From Candidatus Nomurabacteria bacterium GW2011_GWE2_34_25 (lineage in GTDB: Bacteria > Patescibacteriota > Minisyncoccia > Phycocordibacterales > UBA9973), in the NCBI GenBank assembly GCA_000990325.1, contig LBPS01000004.1:1-53771 (forward strand): a stretch of 53,771 nucleotides of DNA, written 5' to 3'. The notes beneath the pieces are model-generated. The model was given only the letters and a program-made list of their open reading frames with translations. It was not told the DNA's origin and ran no database searches. Each line of letters begins with the position of its first letter. Position 1 is the stretch's first letter. This document shows, piece by piece, positions 36,901 to 44,494 of the stretch. The position numbers and the translations under genes were made by a program.

Positions 36901-36949
36901 GTATGAATGTTATGATGAAAGCTTTACTTTTTTTAGGTTTATTTTCCAT
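33926..36949 (-). CDS. Membrane-anchored surface protein with two Ig-like domains and nine Asp-rich CxDxxDNDxDxxxDxxDPxCH repeats
   Basis: N-terminal TM IITFILILLLLIAGYFLLF; nine ~47-aa repeats such as QCSDGIDNDGDKVTDVRDPQCHTDGDVN...PTHFSE. Confidence 0.85.
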   Translation of the reverse strand: MENKPKKSKAFIITFILILLLLIAGYFLLFKDGGIMNSSSSSARLFSSLLSSKDPDESNKTLALAGEEIKDKNSIYVSGYVEKTETVAKVFKVDINDPNSSDPNNIYGIANQDISINLLGRVTITDSNRQNKRIIAQGGEDLKEGDEVYISTYTKYKKQIPIVMNMVNNDPSAIKNNNIFGFANQNIRNDNIGEVTLTNSSTSNTFWDSFFGFLGKKTAPKIEKPVIINPQINSENGEGKGDGVGGWEKIDPYRFPVVTVTSTPSSFEREGVSTISWTSTDSNTCSAGPGNGTGTTGSFSTGLLKKSKMFSVVCTGENGTSGGNAFVIIGSNRTFPTVTVTANPSSFEREGMATISWTSTDTVSCNAGIGNGTGTTGSFSTGLLTTSKSFAVTCTGINGSIGGSTSVIVVSNDNNSAIRQCSDGIDNDDDGKSDKDDPNCHLDGDLNKEYVPSHFSETTSPNSLIAQCNDDIDNDGDGKTDEGDTSCHLDGNLAKAYIPTHFSETTFPLSTNAQCSDGIDNDGDKVTDVRDPQCHTDGDVNNINSYLPTHFSEAFQVGDGKAQCSDGKDNDKDTKADALDPQCHIDGDLNKEYVPSHFSEAVQVGGGRAQCSDGTDNDGDGKIDVEDLNCHEGGVITGKYLPTHFSEKFSPADGVSQCADTKDNDGDKLIDKNDPQCHIDGDLNKDYVPGHNSEKVSPPVSEFAQCNDTKDNDEDKLADILDPNCHIGGIVTGEYIPTHFSEDTLPTQCSDTKDNDGDGKVDEKDPNCHAEGNLAKPYIPSNDSEGVSPTACADTVDNDDDTFIDQLDPQCHEEGKLEKPYVATHNSEKVPPVPANKCLAIDQNPLTFTDVEKAKLAELLRKFYLIAPTLKTEEDISMIYREIDNYKELIGRLDYLTNQCYAETTSKNGLTKNPTYTGPTTRYGNPWYKYNERGSYLTGGGASINVPVENSFCSGAGDIGNGDYNCANPVSQLYCIYEDPFGKNFINDCKWTPKVNLKEYEAILNIW

Positions 36950-37031
36950 AATTATTTTCTATCTTCTATTAATAAATTTGTTCTTGAACATGACGACCAC
37001 TATTTGTGTAATTTGAATCATTATTATAGTC

Positions 37032-40000
37032 TTAATGACCAATACAATCAGGGTCTTTCCCGTCTATCAAACCATCGAGATCATTATCGCGCCTATCACT
37101 ACACCTTGCTCCGTCTTCTACATAAGTATCATTCATGATGTCATTTGTATCATAGTAAGTTATATCTTCTTGCTCTAGACATGATGCATATGTTTTCTCA
37201 AATGCATCTAATTGAGTTTTGTACAGAACTTTAAACTTGGCCACATCTTTTGTTATGTCCCTGGCAGTGTTTGTTTCATCTTGAACACAAGTGTTGTATT
37301 CATTGAGACAAGTTTGTCCGTCTTTTTTACAATTTGTTTTGGCTGTCTCGCATTTGTTTGGTATCTTGCCTAATATTTCAAGTAGTCGGATATTACGACG
37401 GTCTTGAGCTGCTAGAATAATCTTACTAACCTCACTCTTTATCTTATTGAGCTTCATTGCATTTGATTCAGCTTGGGTAATAGCATTGTTGTAATCTTCT
37501 ACCGCCGTAGTGAGGCCAGCGTCATAATTTACAATATCTTTAGTTAGATTATACCCTTCTTCTGCCATAGGAATATAGGCTGTATTAGGTACTAACACTT
37601 CTATATTTTCTTTTTTCAAGAATTCTTGTGTCATTGTGTTATAGACACCCTTGAACACTTTATCATTATAATCTTTGTAGAAGATTTTTATATCGTTTTG
37701 TATTTGGTTTAAGAGATCATCGACAGCTTGCGTTGTTCTTTCTTCTGCTCTGTCCTTTGCTATAGCTAGGCCGTTCCCCAATTCAACAAGACTGCGCCAA
37801 GGTAGGGATTGTTGAATAGAACTCCAATAAGTTGGTGTATCTTTAAATATATTTCTATAATCTTCATAGACATTACTTCCTGGTTGTGCCAAGGAGAAGG
37901 TGGTGGTGTCTCTTTTAAAGAAGGAACCATCTTTATATATTGACTGTAAGGATCCAGCAAATTCGTTAAATGCGGCGGCTGTATCTCCTGAATTATTTTG
38001 GAAATATGGATTTGGTCCAGGGATACAGTAATCAAGCTCACCCATTCTTGGCATGATACTTGGGATTACTTTTAGTAAATCTTTTATGGCAATACTGTAA
38101 TCCTTCTGTATTTGAATGACACCTCTCTGGTCGACTGGGTCAGTTGTGCCCGCTTTCCAGTTCTGCCACTCTTTGCCGTTCCAGAATGCCCTGTCTCCTA
38201 TTGCCCACCCTGTATATCCATTGTTGTAAAGCTTAGTATTACCTGCTATTGATACGGTGTAATAAACATTTGAGGGATAAGACTTTTCTACTTCTAGATA
38301 TGGACCAAGACCGGTATGAAGTTCTGGTTCATTTGTCTTGGCATTCCAAGTTCCTAGGTTTCTTGGTTTGTTGTGTACATAAGTATTCCCGAGATCGCGA
38401 GTAATATCAAAAGAAGAATTATTGTAAGCACCATCGTTGGTCGTCTCATCATTTATTCCATCATTGTTAGTATCTATGGCAGAATTGAAGCCGAATTCAC
38501 CTGCTCCCATATTATCAATAACTGCATATTTTTCCCTTGAAAGACCCAAGAGTCCTTCGTTTCTAAATTTTTCAATAAGAGAGGTGAAGAGACTATTGAG
38601 TGATTCATTTATAGTATCTGCAAGTTCCAGTTGTCGTTCTGGAGAGTTAACGTAATTTGTAAGTTTGTCCTTGATGATACTTCCAGGAGTCACTGTTTCG
38701 TCTTTAATACATTTATCATTTGGGCCCATTTGAGTCTCATTAAATATGAACGCTTCTTGTTTTGAAAGTTCTTCTAAATCATTATTGGAAACATCTTCCA
38801 TCCCAAAACGAGTAGTATCTACTGCCGTTTTAGTTGTTTTTATGGCTGGTTTCCCCGTAGTATCATCATATCTTTGCCAGAGGAGGCATTTCTTCTGGCT
38901 TAAGAACCCACTATTTGTAAGTAACTCATCTCTAACTTGTGTTTGTTTTTCATTTCTCTGGTCTTCTAGGTATTGACTCACTGCCATTGAAAAACCAAGA
39001 GGATTATTTTGGTCTCTCTGTGTTAGAGCCAACCACCCATCCCATCCTCCAGTAGAAAAATCGTTGGAGAAGATGTTGTTGGACTCTTTGGCTTTCTCTA
39101 CTGCAGATTTTGTCGTTTCTGTTCCAAAGGAACTTCCATCACTACCATAGTCCCCACTACTTTCATATTCACCAACAGTTTTGTATTCTCCGTTTGGTCC
39201 ATAATAACCTTCATCGAAAATACCAGTATTACTGAATTTGTAATAAGACTTTGGATTTGTTATGAAGTTACCCAAGTCTGAAGAGAGAGAATACAAGAAG
39301 TTTTCGGCTCCATAGTTTAGACTTCTACCGGATCTGTAGCTTCTGATCGCTGTTCTTGAGAAATCACTTCCATAAGGGGAACCAGTAATAGGATTGGTTA
39401 TTACATTGATACCTCCCTCTATAATATTTTTCCCCATTGTGTTTGTGAAGGATGTCATGTTTCGAACATACATAGGATCACCATTAAAGCCAGAATTTAC
39501 CCAGTTGATAGTCTGACGAGTCATAGAAGTAAGCTGATTCTTTGCCATTGTATAAGCTAGTCCGTCAAAACAGTCTGATCTTTTTCTGGCGGCTTCATTC
39601 TTTTTCTGATCTTGTTGTAATTGAGTTAGAACATCTGTGTCAGTTACACCTTGTATGTCTTTACAGTCTATTTTGTCTGTTAGTGCAGTAGCATATTCTG
39701 TATTTAAAATACCCGCCATTGATGCAACAATAGAAGCCTTTACGGCCTTACAAGATTTATTTTTGGCTAATTCGGCTGCTTTTTTCTTCCAGATACTTTG
39801 GATAAGTTTATTGGCTTGGTTACTGAGGAAATCTGTAGTAAATGAAGTGACTTTGTCTACTAGTCCAGTACACCCTACCACTTGCATCATTGTACTAGGA
39901 TTTAGTATTGCATCGGTGTTTATTTTATAAGGATTGTCTCCTTTTTTATTTGGATTATCCCAGTTGAGTTCTGCTGCTCCTGCCTCTTTAGGTAATGCGA

Positions 40001-40076
40001 ATTGCGAAAAAGATATTACAAATGAAAAGACAATTATTCCTGAAATTATTTTTAGTACAATTTGTTTTTTCTTCAT
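37032..40076 (-). CDS. Large secreted protein of T4SS-like cluster with one C-terminal Asp-rich repeat
   Basis: Signal peptide MKKKQIVLKIISGIIVFSFVISFSQFALPKEAGA; C-terminus DGARCSDRRDNDLDGLIDGKDPDCIGH matches repeat unit of the adjacent gene. Confidence 0.75.
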   Translation of the reverse strand: MKKKQIVLKIISGIIVFSFVISFSQFALPKEAGAAELNWDNPNKKGDNPYKINTDAILNPSTMMQVVGCTGLVDKVTSFTTDFLSNQANKLIQSIWKKKAAELAKNKSCKAVKASIVASMAGILNTEYATALTDKIDCKDIQGVTDTDVLTQLQQDQKKNEAARKRSDCFDGLAYTMAKNQLTSMTRQTINWVNSGFNGDPMYVRNMTSFTNTMGKNIIEGGINVITNPITGSPYGSDFSRTAIRSYRSGRSLNYGAENFLYSLSSDLGNFITNPKSYYKFSNTGIFDEGYYGPNGEYKTVGEYESSGDYGSDGSSFGTETTKSAVEKAKESNNIFSNDFSTGGWDGWLALTQRDQNNPLGFSMAVSQYLEDQRNEKQTQVRDELLTNSGFLSQKKCLLWQRYDDTTGKPAIKTTKTAVDTTRFGMEDVSNNDLEELSKQEAFIFNETQMGPNDKCIKDETVTPGSIIKDKLTNYVNSPERQLELADTINESLNSLFTSLIEKFRNEGLLGLSREKYAVIDNMGAGEFGFNSAIDTNNDGINDETTNDGAYNNSSFDITRDLGNTYVHNKPRNLGTWNAKTNEPELHTGLGPYLEVEKSYPSNVYYTVSIAGNTKLYNNGYTGWAIGDRAFWNGKEWQNWKAGTTDPVDQRGVIQIQKDYSIAIKDLLKVIPSIMPRMGELDYCIPGPNPYFQNNSGDTAAAFNEFAGSLQSIYKDGSFFKRDTTTFSLAQPGSNVYEDYRNIFKDTPTYWSSIQQSLPWRSLVELGNGLAIAKDRAEERTTQAVDDLLNQIQNDIKIFYKDYNDKVFKGVYNTMTQEFLKKENIEVLVPNTAYIPMAEEGYNLTKDIVNYDAGLTTAVEDYNNAITQAESNAMKLNKIKSEVSKIILAAQDRRNIRLLEILGKIPNKCETAKTNCKKDGQTCLNEYNTCVQDETNTARDITKDVAKFKVLYKTQLDAFEKTYASCLEQEDITYYDTNDIMNDTYVEDGARCSDRRDNDLDGLIDGKDPDCIGH

Positions 40077-40110
40077 ATATTATTAATATATTATATCACT
40101 TTATTGCTAT

Positions 40111-40995
40111 CTATTGCAAAATTTCTGAGAGCTTTTCCATGTCAACTCCAATTGCGTCAGTGTATTTTTTGTAATTGAGTACAGACCTCATGCCAACGAT
40201 AGGATCAGATAGAACTTTCGTTAGTCCATCTATTGATTGAGCAGTTTTCTCATAGTTGTTTGCAAGGCTCAGATTGAGAGTTGCCGCTGAGCTTGGAACG
40301 GGTATGCTTAAAAGCTCTTCTCCAAAAGCTCTGTATGCAGAAGCGACAGTCCTTGCCGCGTAGAGTGCCTGTGGATCTTGGTTGACTATACCCTGTGAAA
40401 TGAGAGTAAGTTCACTGCCAATATCTTCATTTGCATACTTATCTACAAGAGCACTAAATAGACCAAAGTAAGCTATGTCCGCTTCGTTGGAATCTTCTTT
40501 TATTATTAACATATCTCTCGTATATATATCATCTATAGGAGTTGCTTCAATTTCTTTACCAATAGAATCAGAAATTGATTTTAGAGACTCCTCGTTTAAG
40601 TTTCCTGTTTGTTGCAAGGACATAATAGCTGCAAAGAATTGCATTGAGAGTTCTTCGTTCTCAGTTATACTTCTTGAATCATCATTAGAATATATCTCCC
40701 CGTTTTTTAATAATGTTTTCTTTTTGGCTAATATGAATTCTTTATTTTCTTGTCCAGTTTTATTTGGATCAAGTCCCCATAAATATTCTTCCCAATCAGC
40801 GATGCCGTTCTTGTTACTATCTTTTTGTATTAGAGTGCCAACTGTCATTGTGGTTGGAGATTCTTTTGATATTTGTTTATTTTTGAAATATGAGATAATC
40901 CCACGCACAGTAAAAAAAAGTACAATAAATACAACAATAACAAGAAGGATGGTAGTAAATTTTCTACTTGGGAGATAATTTTTGTAATCGCTCAT
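40111..40995 (-). CDS. Membrane-anchored protein with EF-hand/TSP3-like Ca-binding motif
   Basis: TM TILLVIVVFIVLFFTVRGIISYF followed by KDSNKNGIADWEEYLWGLDPNKTG. Confidence 0.65.
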   Translation of the reverse strand: MSDYKNYLPSRKFTTILLVIVVFIVLFFTVRGIISYFKNKQISKESPTTMTVGTLIQKDSNKNGIADWEEYLWGLDPNKTGQENKEFILAKKKTLLKNGEIYSNDDSRSITENEELSMQFFAAIMSLQQTGNLNEESLKSISDSIGKEIEATPIDDIYTRDMLIIKEDSNEADIAYFGLFSALVDKYANEDIGSELTLISQGIVNQDPQALYAARTVASAYRAFGEELLSIPVPSSAATLNLSLANNYEKTAQSIDGLTKVLSDPIVGMRSVLNYKKYTDAIGVDMEKLSEILQ

Positions 40996-41071
40996 AAATA
41001 AATTAAGCAGTTCAAATATTTTATATTTATAAAAATACTACTTTGATTATACAACTTATTTTTAAAATATC

Positions 41072-41887
41072 CTAAGCATTTTTATCGAAAGATTCTCTAA
41101 TTTTTAGCCATTTTTTGAAAGGTACATCTTCGGCTCTAACTTTTGTATCTATCTCTAATTTATTAAAAATTTCATCAATATAAGGAAGTCCGACTTCCTT
41201 AATATTAAGATCTTCCAAATTTTTTCTGAGGACTTTTCTTTTGTGTGCAAAACCAGCTTTGATTAATCTAAAGAATGATTCTTCCTCTTTTTTATCCTTA
41301 AAAACTTTATTGGAAATATTGTTTATAGAAATAATAGCTGAATCAACCTTTGGAGATGGAGAGAAGAACCTTTTGTGGACTTTCATTATATACTTTGGTT
41401 CTCCATAAGCCTTGATACTTAAGGATAATATGCTTTCTTTGTTGTCTCTCGCGACAATTCTCTCGGCCACTTCCTTTTGCACCAAAAGAGTCATGGTATT
41501 TGGTCTGTTTACTTCTGAAAGGAACCTTCGAATGATAGAACCCGTTATATTATAAGGAATATTGGCGATAATCTTATAGGTTTCAGGTTCTAGGTTATAG
41601 GTTTTAGGGTTGAATTCCAATATATCTTCATTAAGTAAAATCAATTTTCCTTCTTTTATTTCATTTGCAAATTTATCCTTTAAAATATCGATTAAATCTC
41701 GGTCTTTTTCAATGGCAATGACATTTTTTGCTTTTTCTAAGAGTTTTTCAGTCAAAACACCTTTCCCTGGTCCAATTTCTACAACAATATCGTTATTATT
41801 CACATCTCCAGCCTCGCACATCTTGAAAAGAGCCTCTTTAGACTTCAAAAAATTCTGCCCCATCGATTTTTTCGCTTTGTGAATCAT
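41072..41887 (-). CDS. rsmA: 16S rRNA (adenine1518-N6/adenine1519-N6)-dimethyltransferase
   Basis: AKKSMGQNFLKS, VVEIGPGKGVLTEKLL, IANIPYNITGSIIRRF, KRFFSPSPKVDSAII. Confidence 0.95.
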   Translation of the reverse strand: MIHKAKKSMGQNFLKSKEALFKMCEAGDVNNNDIVVEIGPGKGVLTEKLLEKAKNVIAIEKDRDLIDILKDKFANEIKEGKLILLNEDILEFNPKTYNLEPETYKIIANIPYNITGSIIRRFLSEVNRPNTMTLLVQKEVAERIVARDNKESILSLSIKAYGEPKYIMKVHKRFFSPSPKVDSAIISINNISNKVFKDKKEEESFFRLIKAGFAHKRKVLRKNLEDLNIKEVGLPYIDEIFNKLEIDTKVRAEDVPFKKWLKIRESFDKNA

Positions 41888-41904
41888 ATTATTGTATTAG
41901 TATA

Positions 41905-42050
41905 CTAAAAACTCCAACAAATAGCTCTTCATTTTATTGTTTTTAAAATCTTCATTAAAAAATTCTCGGACTCACCACACAATAAAATTCTGCTGAATTT
42001 TTTGCTCGCACTCGGCTCGACAGCCTGCGTGAGGGTTCGCTCGAGAACAT
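41905..42050 (-). ncRNA. Structured intergenic repeat element, diverged copy 3 (inverted orientation)
   Basis: Minus strand GGCU-GUCG-AGCC hairpin, GAGC, AAAAUUC-AGCA-GAAUUUU hairpin, and 3' tail GAAGAGCTATTTGTTGGAGTTTTTA identical to copy 2 tail. Confidence 0.5.
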
Positions 42051-42078
42051 TTTAATTCCGCATTTTAAAAAACGTAAA

Positions 42079-42178
42079 CAAATAGTCTTATCAGAGGGGC
42101 CGGCGGAGGTCGACGGACCGAGCAATGAGCAAATTTTCAGCAGAAAATTATGCGGACCCTCTGAGAAGAGCTATTTGT
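42079..42178. ncRNA. Structured intergenic repeat element, copy 2
   Basis: caaatagtcttatcagagggg...ccctctgagaagagctatttg, highly similar to 11461-11560 with compensatory changes. Confidence 0.6.
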
Positions 42179-42191
42179 TGGAGTTTTTATT

Positions 42192-44135
42192 TTAAAGATA
42201 AACAATTTTTTCTCCTCCCCTCGAGTAACTTTGTGTGAAATCTGTCAGGTGAGCTGGAATATCATAGATGAATTCACTTGGTGTATTTACTTGCTTCATA
42301 CCGAAAATTGTACGGAGCGATGCATAAGTGAGGAATAACTTTTTTTCAGCCCTCGTTAGAGCCACATAGAAAAGTCGGCGTTCCTCTTCCTTATCTTCTT
42401 TAGTACCAGTTCCCGTGCGAGCATGAGGGAAGAGATCTTGTTCAAGCCCCGTGACAAATACATATTTGAATTCTAGTCCCTTAGAAGCATGAACGGTCAT
42501 AAGTCTTACCCCACCTTTTTTATCTGTATTGCTTGGTATCAAGCCGTCTTGATCACTTGAGAGAGAGGCATCTTCTAATAATTTTTCGATACCATCTTCC
42601 ATTTCATCATATTTAAGACAAAGGGTCACAAGTTCTTTCATATTTTCTAATCTCTCCATTTCTTCATTGGTCCCGTGTGAGAGTTCATCTTCAAGTCCAC
42701 TTTTTTCTATAATATATTTTATAACCTCTGTTGGTTTATGGGTGTCTATATATTCATGAATCTCTTCAAGTAGTGCATAGAACTTATTTATTTTAATTTG
42801 CATTCCGGCTGGTAGCTCAGAAGAAAGACCTGCAAGTATTTTTGTTAGGGTTACTTTTCCTATCCCCCTTGCTGGTGTATTTATAATTCTTTTTATATCA
42901 CTTAGGCTTTCTTTATTTAAACTTGCTTTAACATAAGAAAGGATATCTTTGATTTCTTTTCTCTCAAAGAATTTTATTCCGAGTACTTGGTAAGGAATTT
43001 GTCTAGAAAGAAGAGCTTCCTCCAATACACGCGATTGGAAATTAGCCCTATAAAGTATAGCTATATCTTCAGGTTTGTTTTCCCTTAGAAGCTCATCTAT
43101 CTCTCTAGCGACGAAGTCAGCTTCGCTTACTTCGTCGTATGCCTCACAAACAACTATTTGTTCACCATCAACATTTTTCGTAAACAAAGTTTTTGGAACT
43201 CGGTATTGATTCTTCTCTATTACATTATTGGCTGCTTCAATTATTTTTCCTGTCGAGCGATAATTCTGCTCAAGCATTACTATCTTTGCACTAGGATAGT
43301 CTTTTTCAAAATGAAGCATGTTTTTTATATTGGCTCCTCGCCAGCTATAAATATTCTGATCTGTATCTCCAACAACACAAATATTTTCATTTTTACCTAC
43401 CAGAAGTTTTGTCATCTCGTATTGAACTTCGTTGGTATCCTGATACTCATCGACGTGCACATATTGCCACCTTTCCTGGTATTTATTTCTTATATCTCCA
43501 AATTTACGCAAGATCAAAACCGATTCTAAAAGTAAGTCATCGAAGTCTAAACCTTTTTCTTTTTTGAGCCTTGCTTCGTAGCCTCCCCATACTAGTGCTA
43601 CGATACTTTGTATGCTACTTTTTACATTTGCTCGATAGTTTTCGAGACTTATGAAATCCCCTTTTGATTTTGAAATTATACTTTTAATTTTTCTAGGTTC
43701 ATGTTGCTTGGGATCTATGTCGTGCTCTTTCATTACATCTTTAATAATAGATATAGCATCGCTCTCGTCGATAATTGCGAAGTGTTTCGTTAGTCCTATT
43801 AGGTGAGCATTTTCTTTAATGATGTGGACACCAAGAGAATGAAAGGTGGAGACAAAAGGGATACCGGCGCCCGAGCTTCGCTCGGGCGCACTTACCCCAT
43901 GAATCTTATTTTCCAAAAGCATCATTACCCTGTCTCGCATCTCTTTCGCCGCTTTGTTTGTAAAAGTAACAGCCAGTATCGAAGATGGATCAACCCCCTC
44001 ATGTATCAAGTGGATTATCCTGTGAGTTATCGTCTTCGTCTTCCCCGCCCCCGCCCCAGCTACTATCAAAAGAGGCCCCTCTATGTAAAGGACCGCCTCT
44101 TTTTGTTTATCATTTAGTGAATCAAGATATTCCAT
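42192..44135 (-). CDS. pcrA: UvrD/PcrA-type superfamily 1 DNA helicase
   Basis: LNDKQKEAVLYIEGPLLIVAGAGAGKTKTITHRI, VDEYQDTNEVQYEMTKLL, VVGDTDQNIYSWRGANI, LMTVHASKGLEFKYVFVTGLEQDLFPH. Confidence 0.95.
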   Translation of the reverse strand: MEYLDSLNDKQKEAVLYIEGPLLIVAGAGAGKTKTITHRIIHLIHEGVDPSSILAVTFTNKAAKEMRDRVMMLLENKIHGVSAPERSSGAGIPFVSTFHSLGVHIIKENAHLIGLTKHFAIIDESDAISIIKDVMKEHDIDPKQHEPRKIKSIISKSKGDFISLENYRANVKSSIQSIVALVWGGYEARLKKEKGLDFDDLLLESVLILRKFGDIRNKYQERWQYVHVDEYQDTNEVQYEMTKLLVGKNENICVVGDTDQNIYSWRGANIKNMLHFEKDYPSAKIVMLEQNYRSTGKIIEAANNVIEKNQYRVPKTLFTKNVDGEQIVVCEAYDEVSEADFVAREIDELLRENKPEDIAILYRANFQSRVLEEALLSRQIPYQVLGIKFFERKEIKDILSYVKASLNKESLSDIKRIINTPARGIGKVTLTKILAGLSSELPAGMQIKINKFYALLEEIHEYIDTHKPTEVIKYIIEKSGLEDELSHGTNEEMERLENMKELVTLCLKYDEMEDGIEKLLEDASLSSDQDGLIPSNTDKKGGVRLMTVHASKGLEFKYVFVTGLEQDLFPHARTGTGTKEDKEEERRLFYVALTRAEKKLFLTYASLRTIFGMKQVNTPSEFIYDIPAHLTDFTQSYSRGGEKIVYL

Positions 44136-44170
44136 GATTCATATTGTAGCATTTTATTTATAGAATTAAT

Positions 44171-44467
44171 CTATCCTAATTTTTCCTCCATTCCCTTTCG
44201 GAGTAACCAGGCTTCTTCTGTCACTATTTTATTAAATTCTGGAACTTTTTGGCTTAAAAATAGAAATAGAGTCGCCCCATCCTCATCTTCGGAAGTTGTG
44301 ATTCTTTCGTATTCTGTTAAATCTTCTTCAGATAAAAGTGGTAGAGAGCGTACTAATACTGCTTGGAATACTAAGCTTGCAAGACGTTCAAGCATTTCAT
44401 TTGCTTTTTCGGGTGGCATTTTATCTAATTGGAACAAATCAAACAAATCTTTTTTTATTGAATTCAT
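44171..44467 (-). CDS. Small helical protein (98 aa), DUF5663-like
   Basis: DLFQLDKMPPEKANEMLERLASLVFQAVLVRSLPLLSEEDLTEYERI. Confidence 0.6.
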   Translation of the reverse strand: MNSIKKDLFDLFQLDKMPPEKANEMLERLASLVFQAVLVRSLPLLSEEDLTEYERITTSEDEDGATLFLFLSQKVPEFNKIVTEEAWLLRKGMEEKLG

Positions 44468-44494
44468 AATATTTTTATTTAATTAATAATTTAA

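Noticed and set aside
22718-40995. Integrative conjugative element
   Set aside because: No relaxase, integrase, coupling ATPase, att sites or flanking tRNA gene observed; the cluster is embedded among housekeeping genes.
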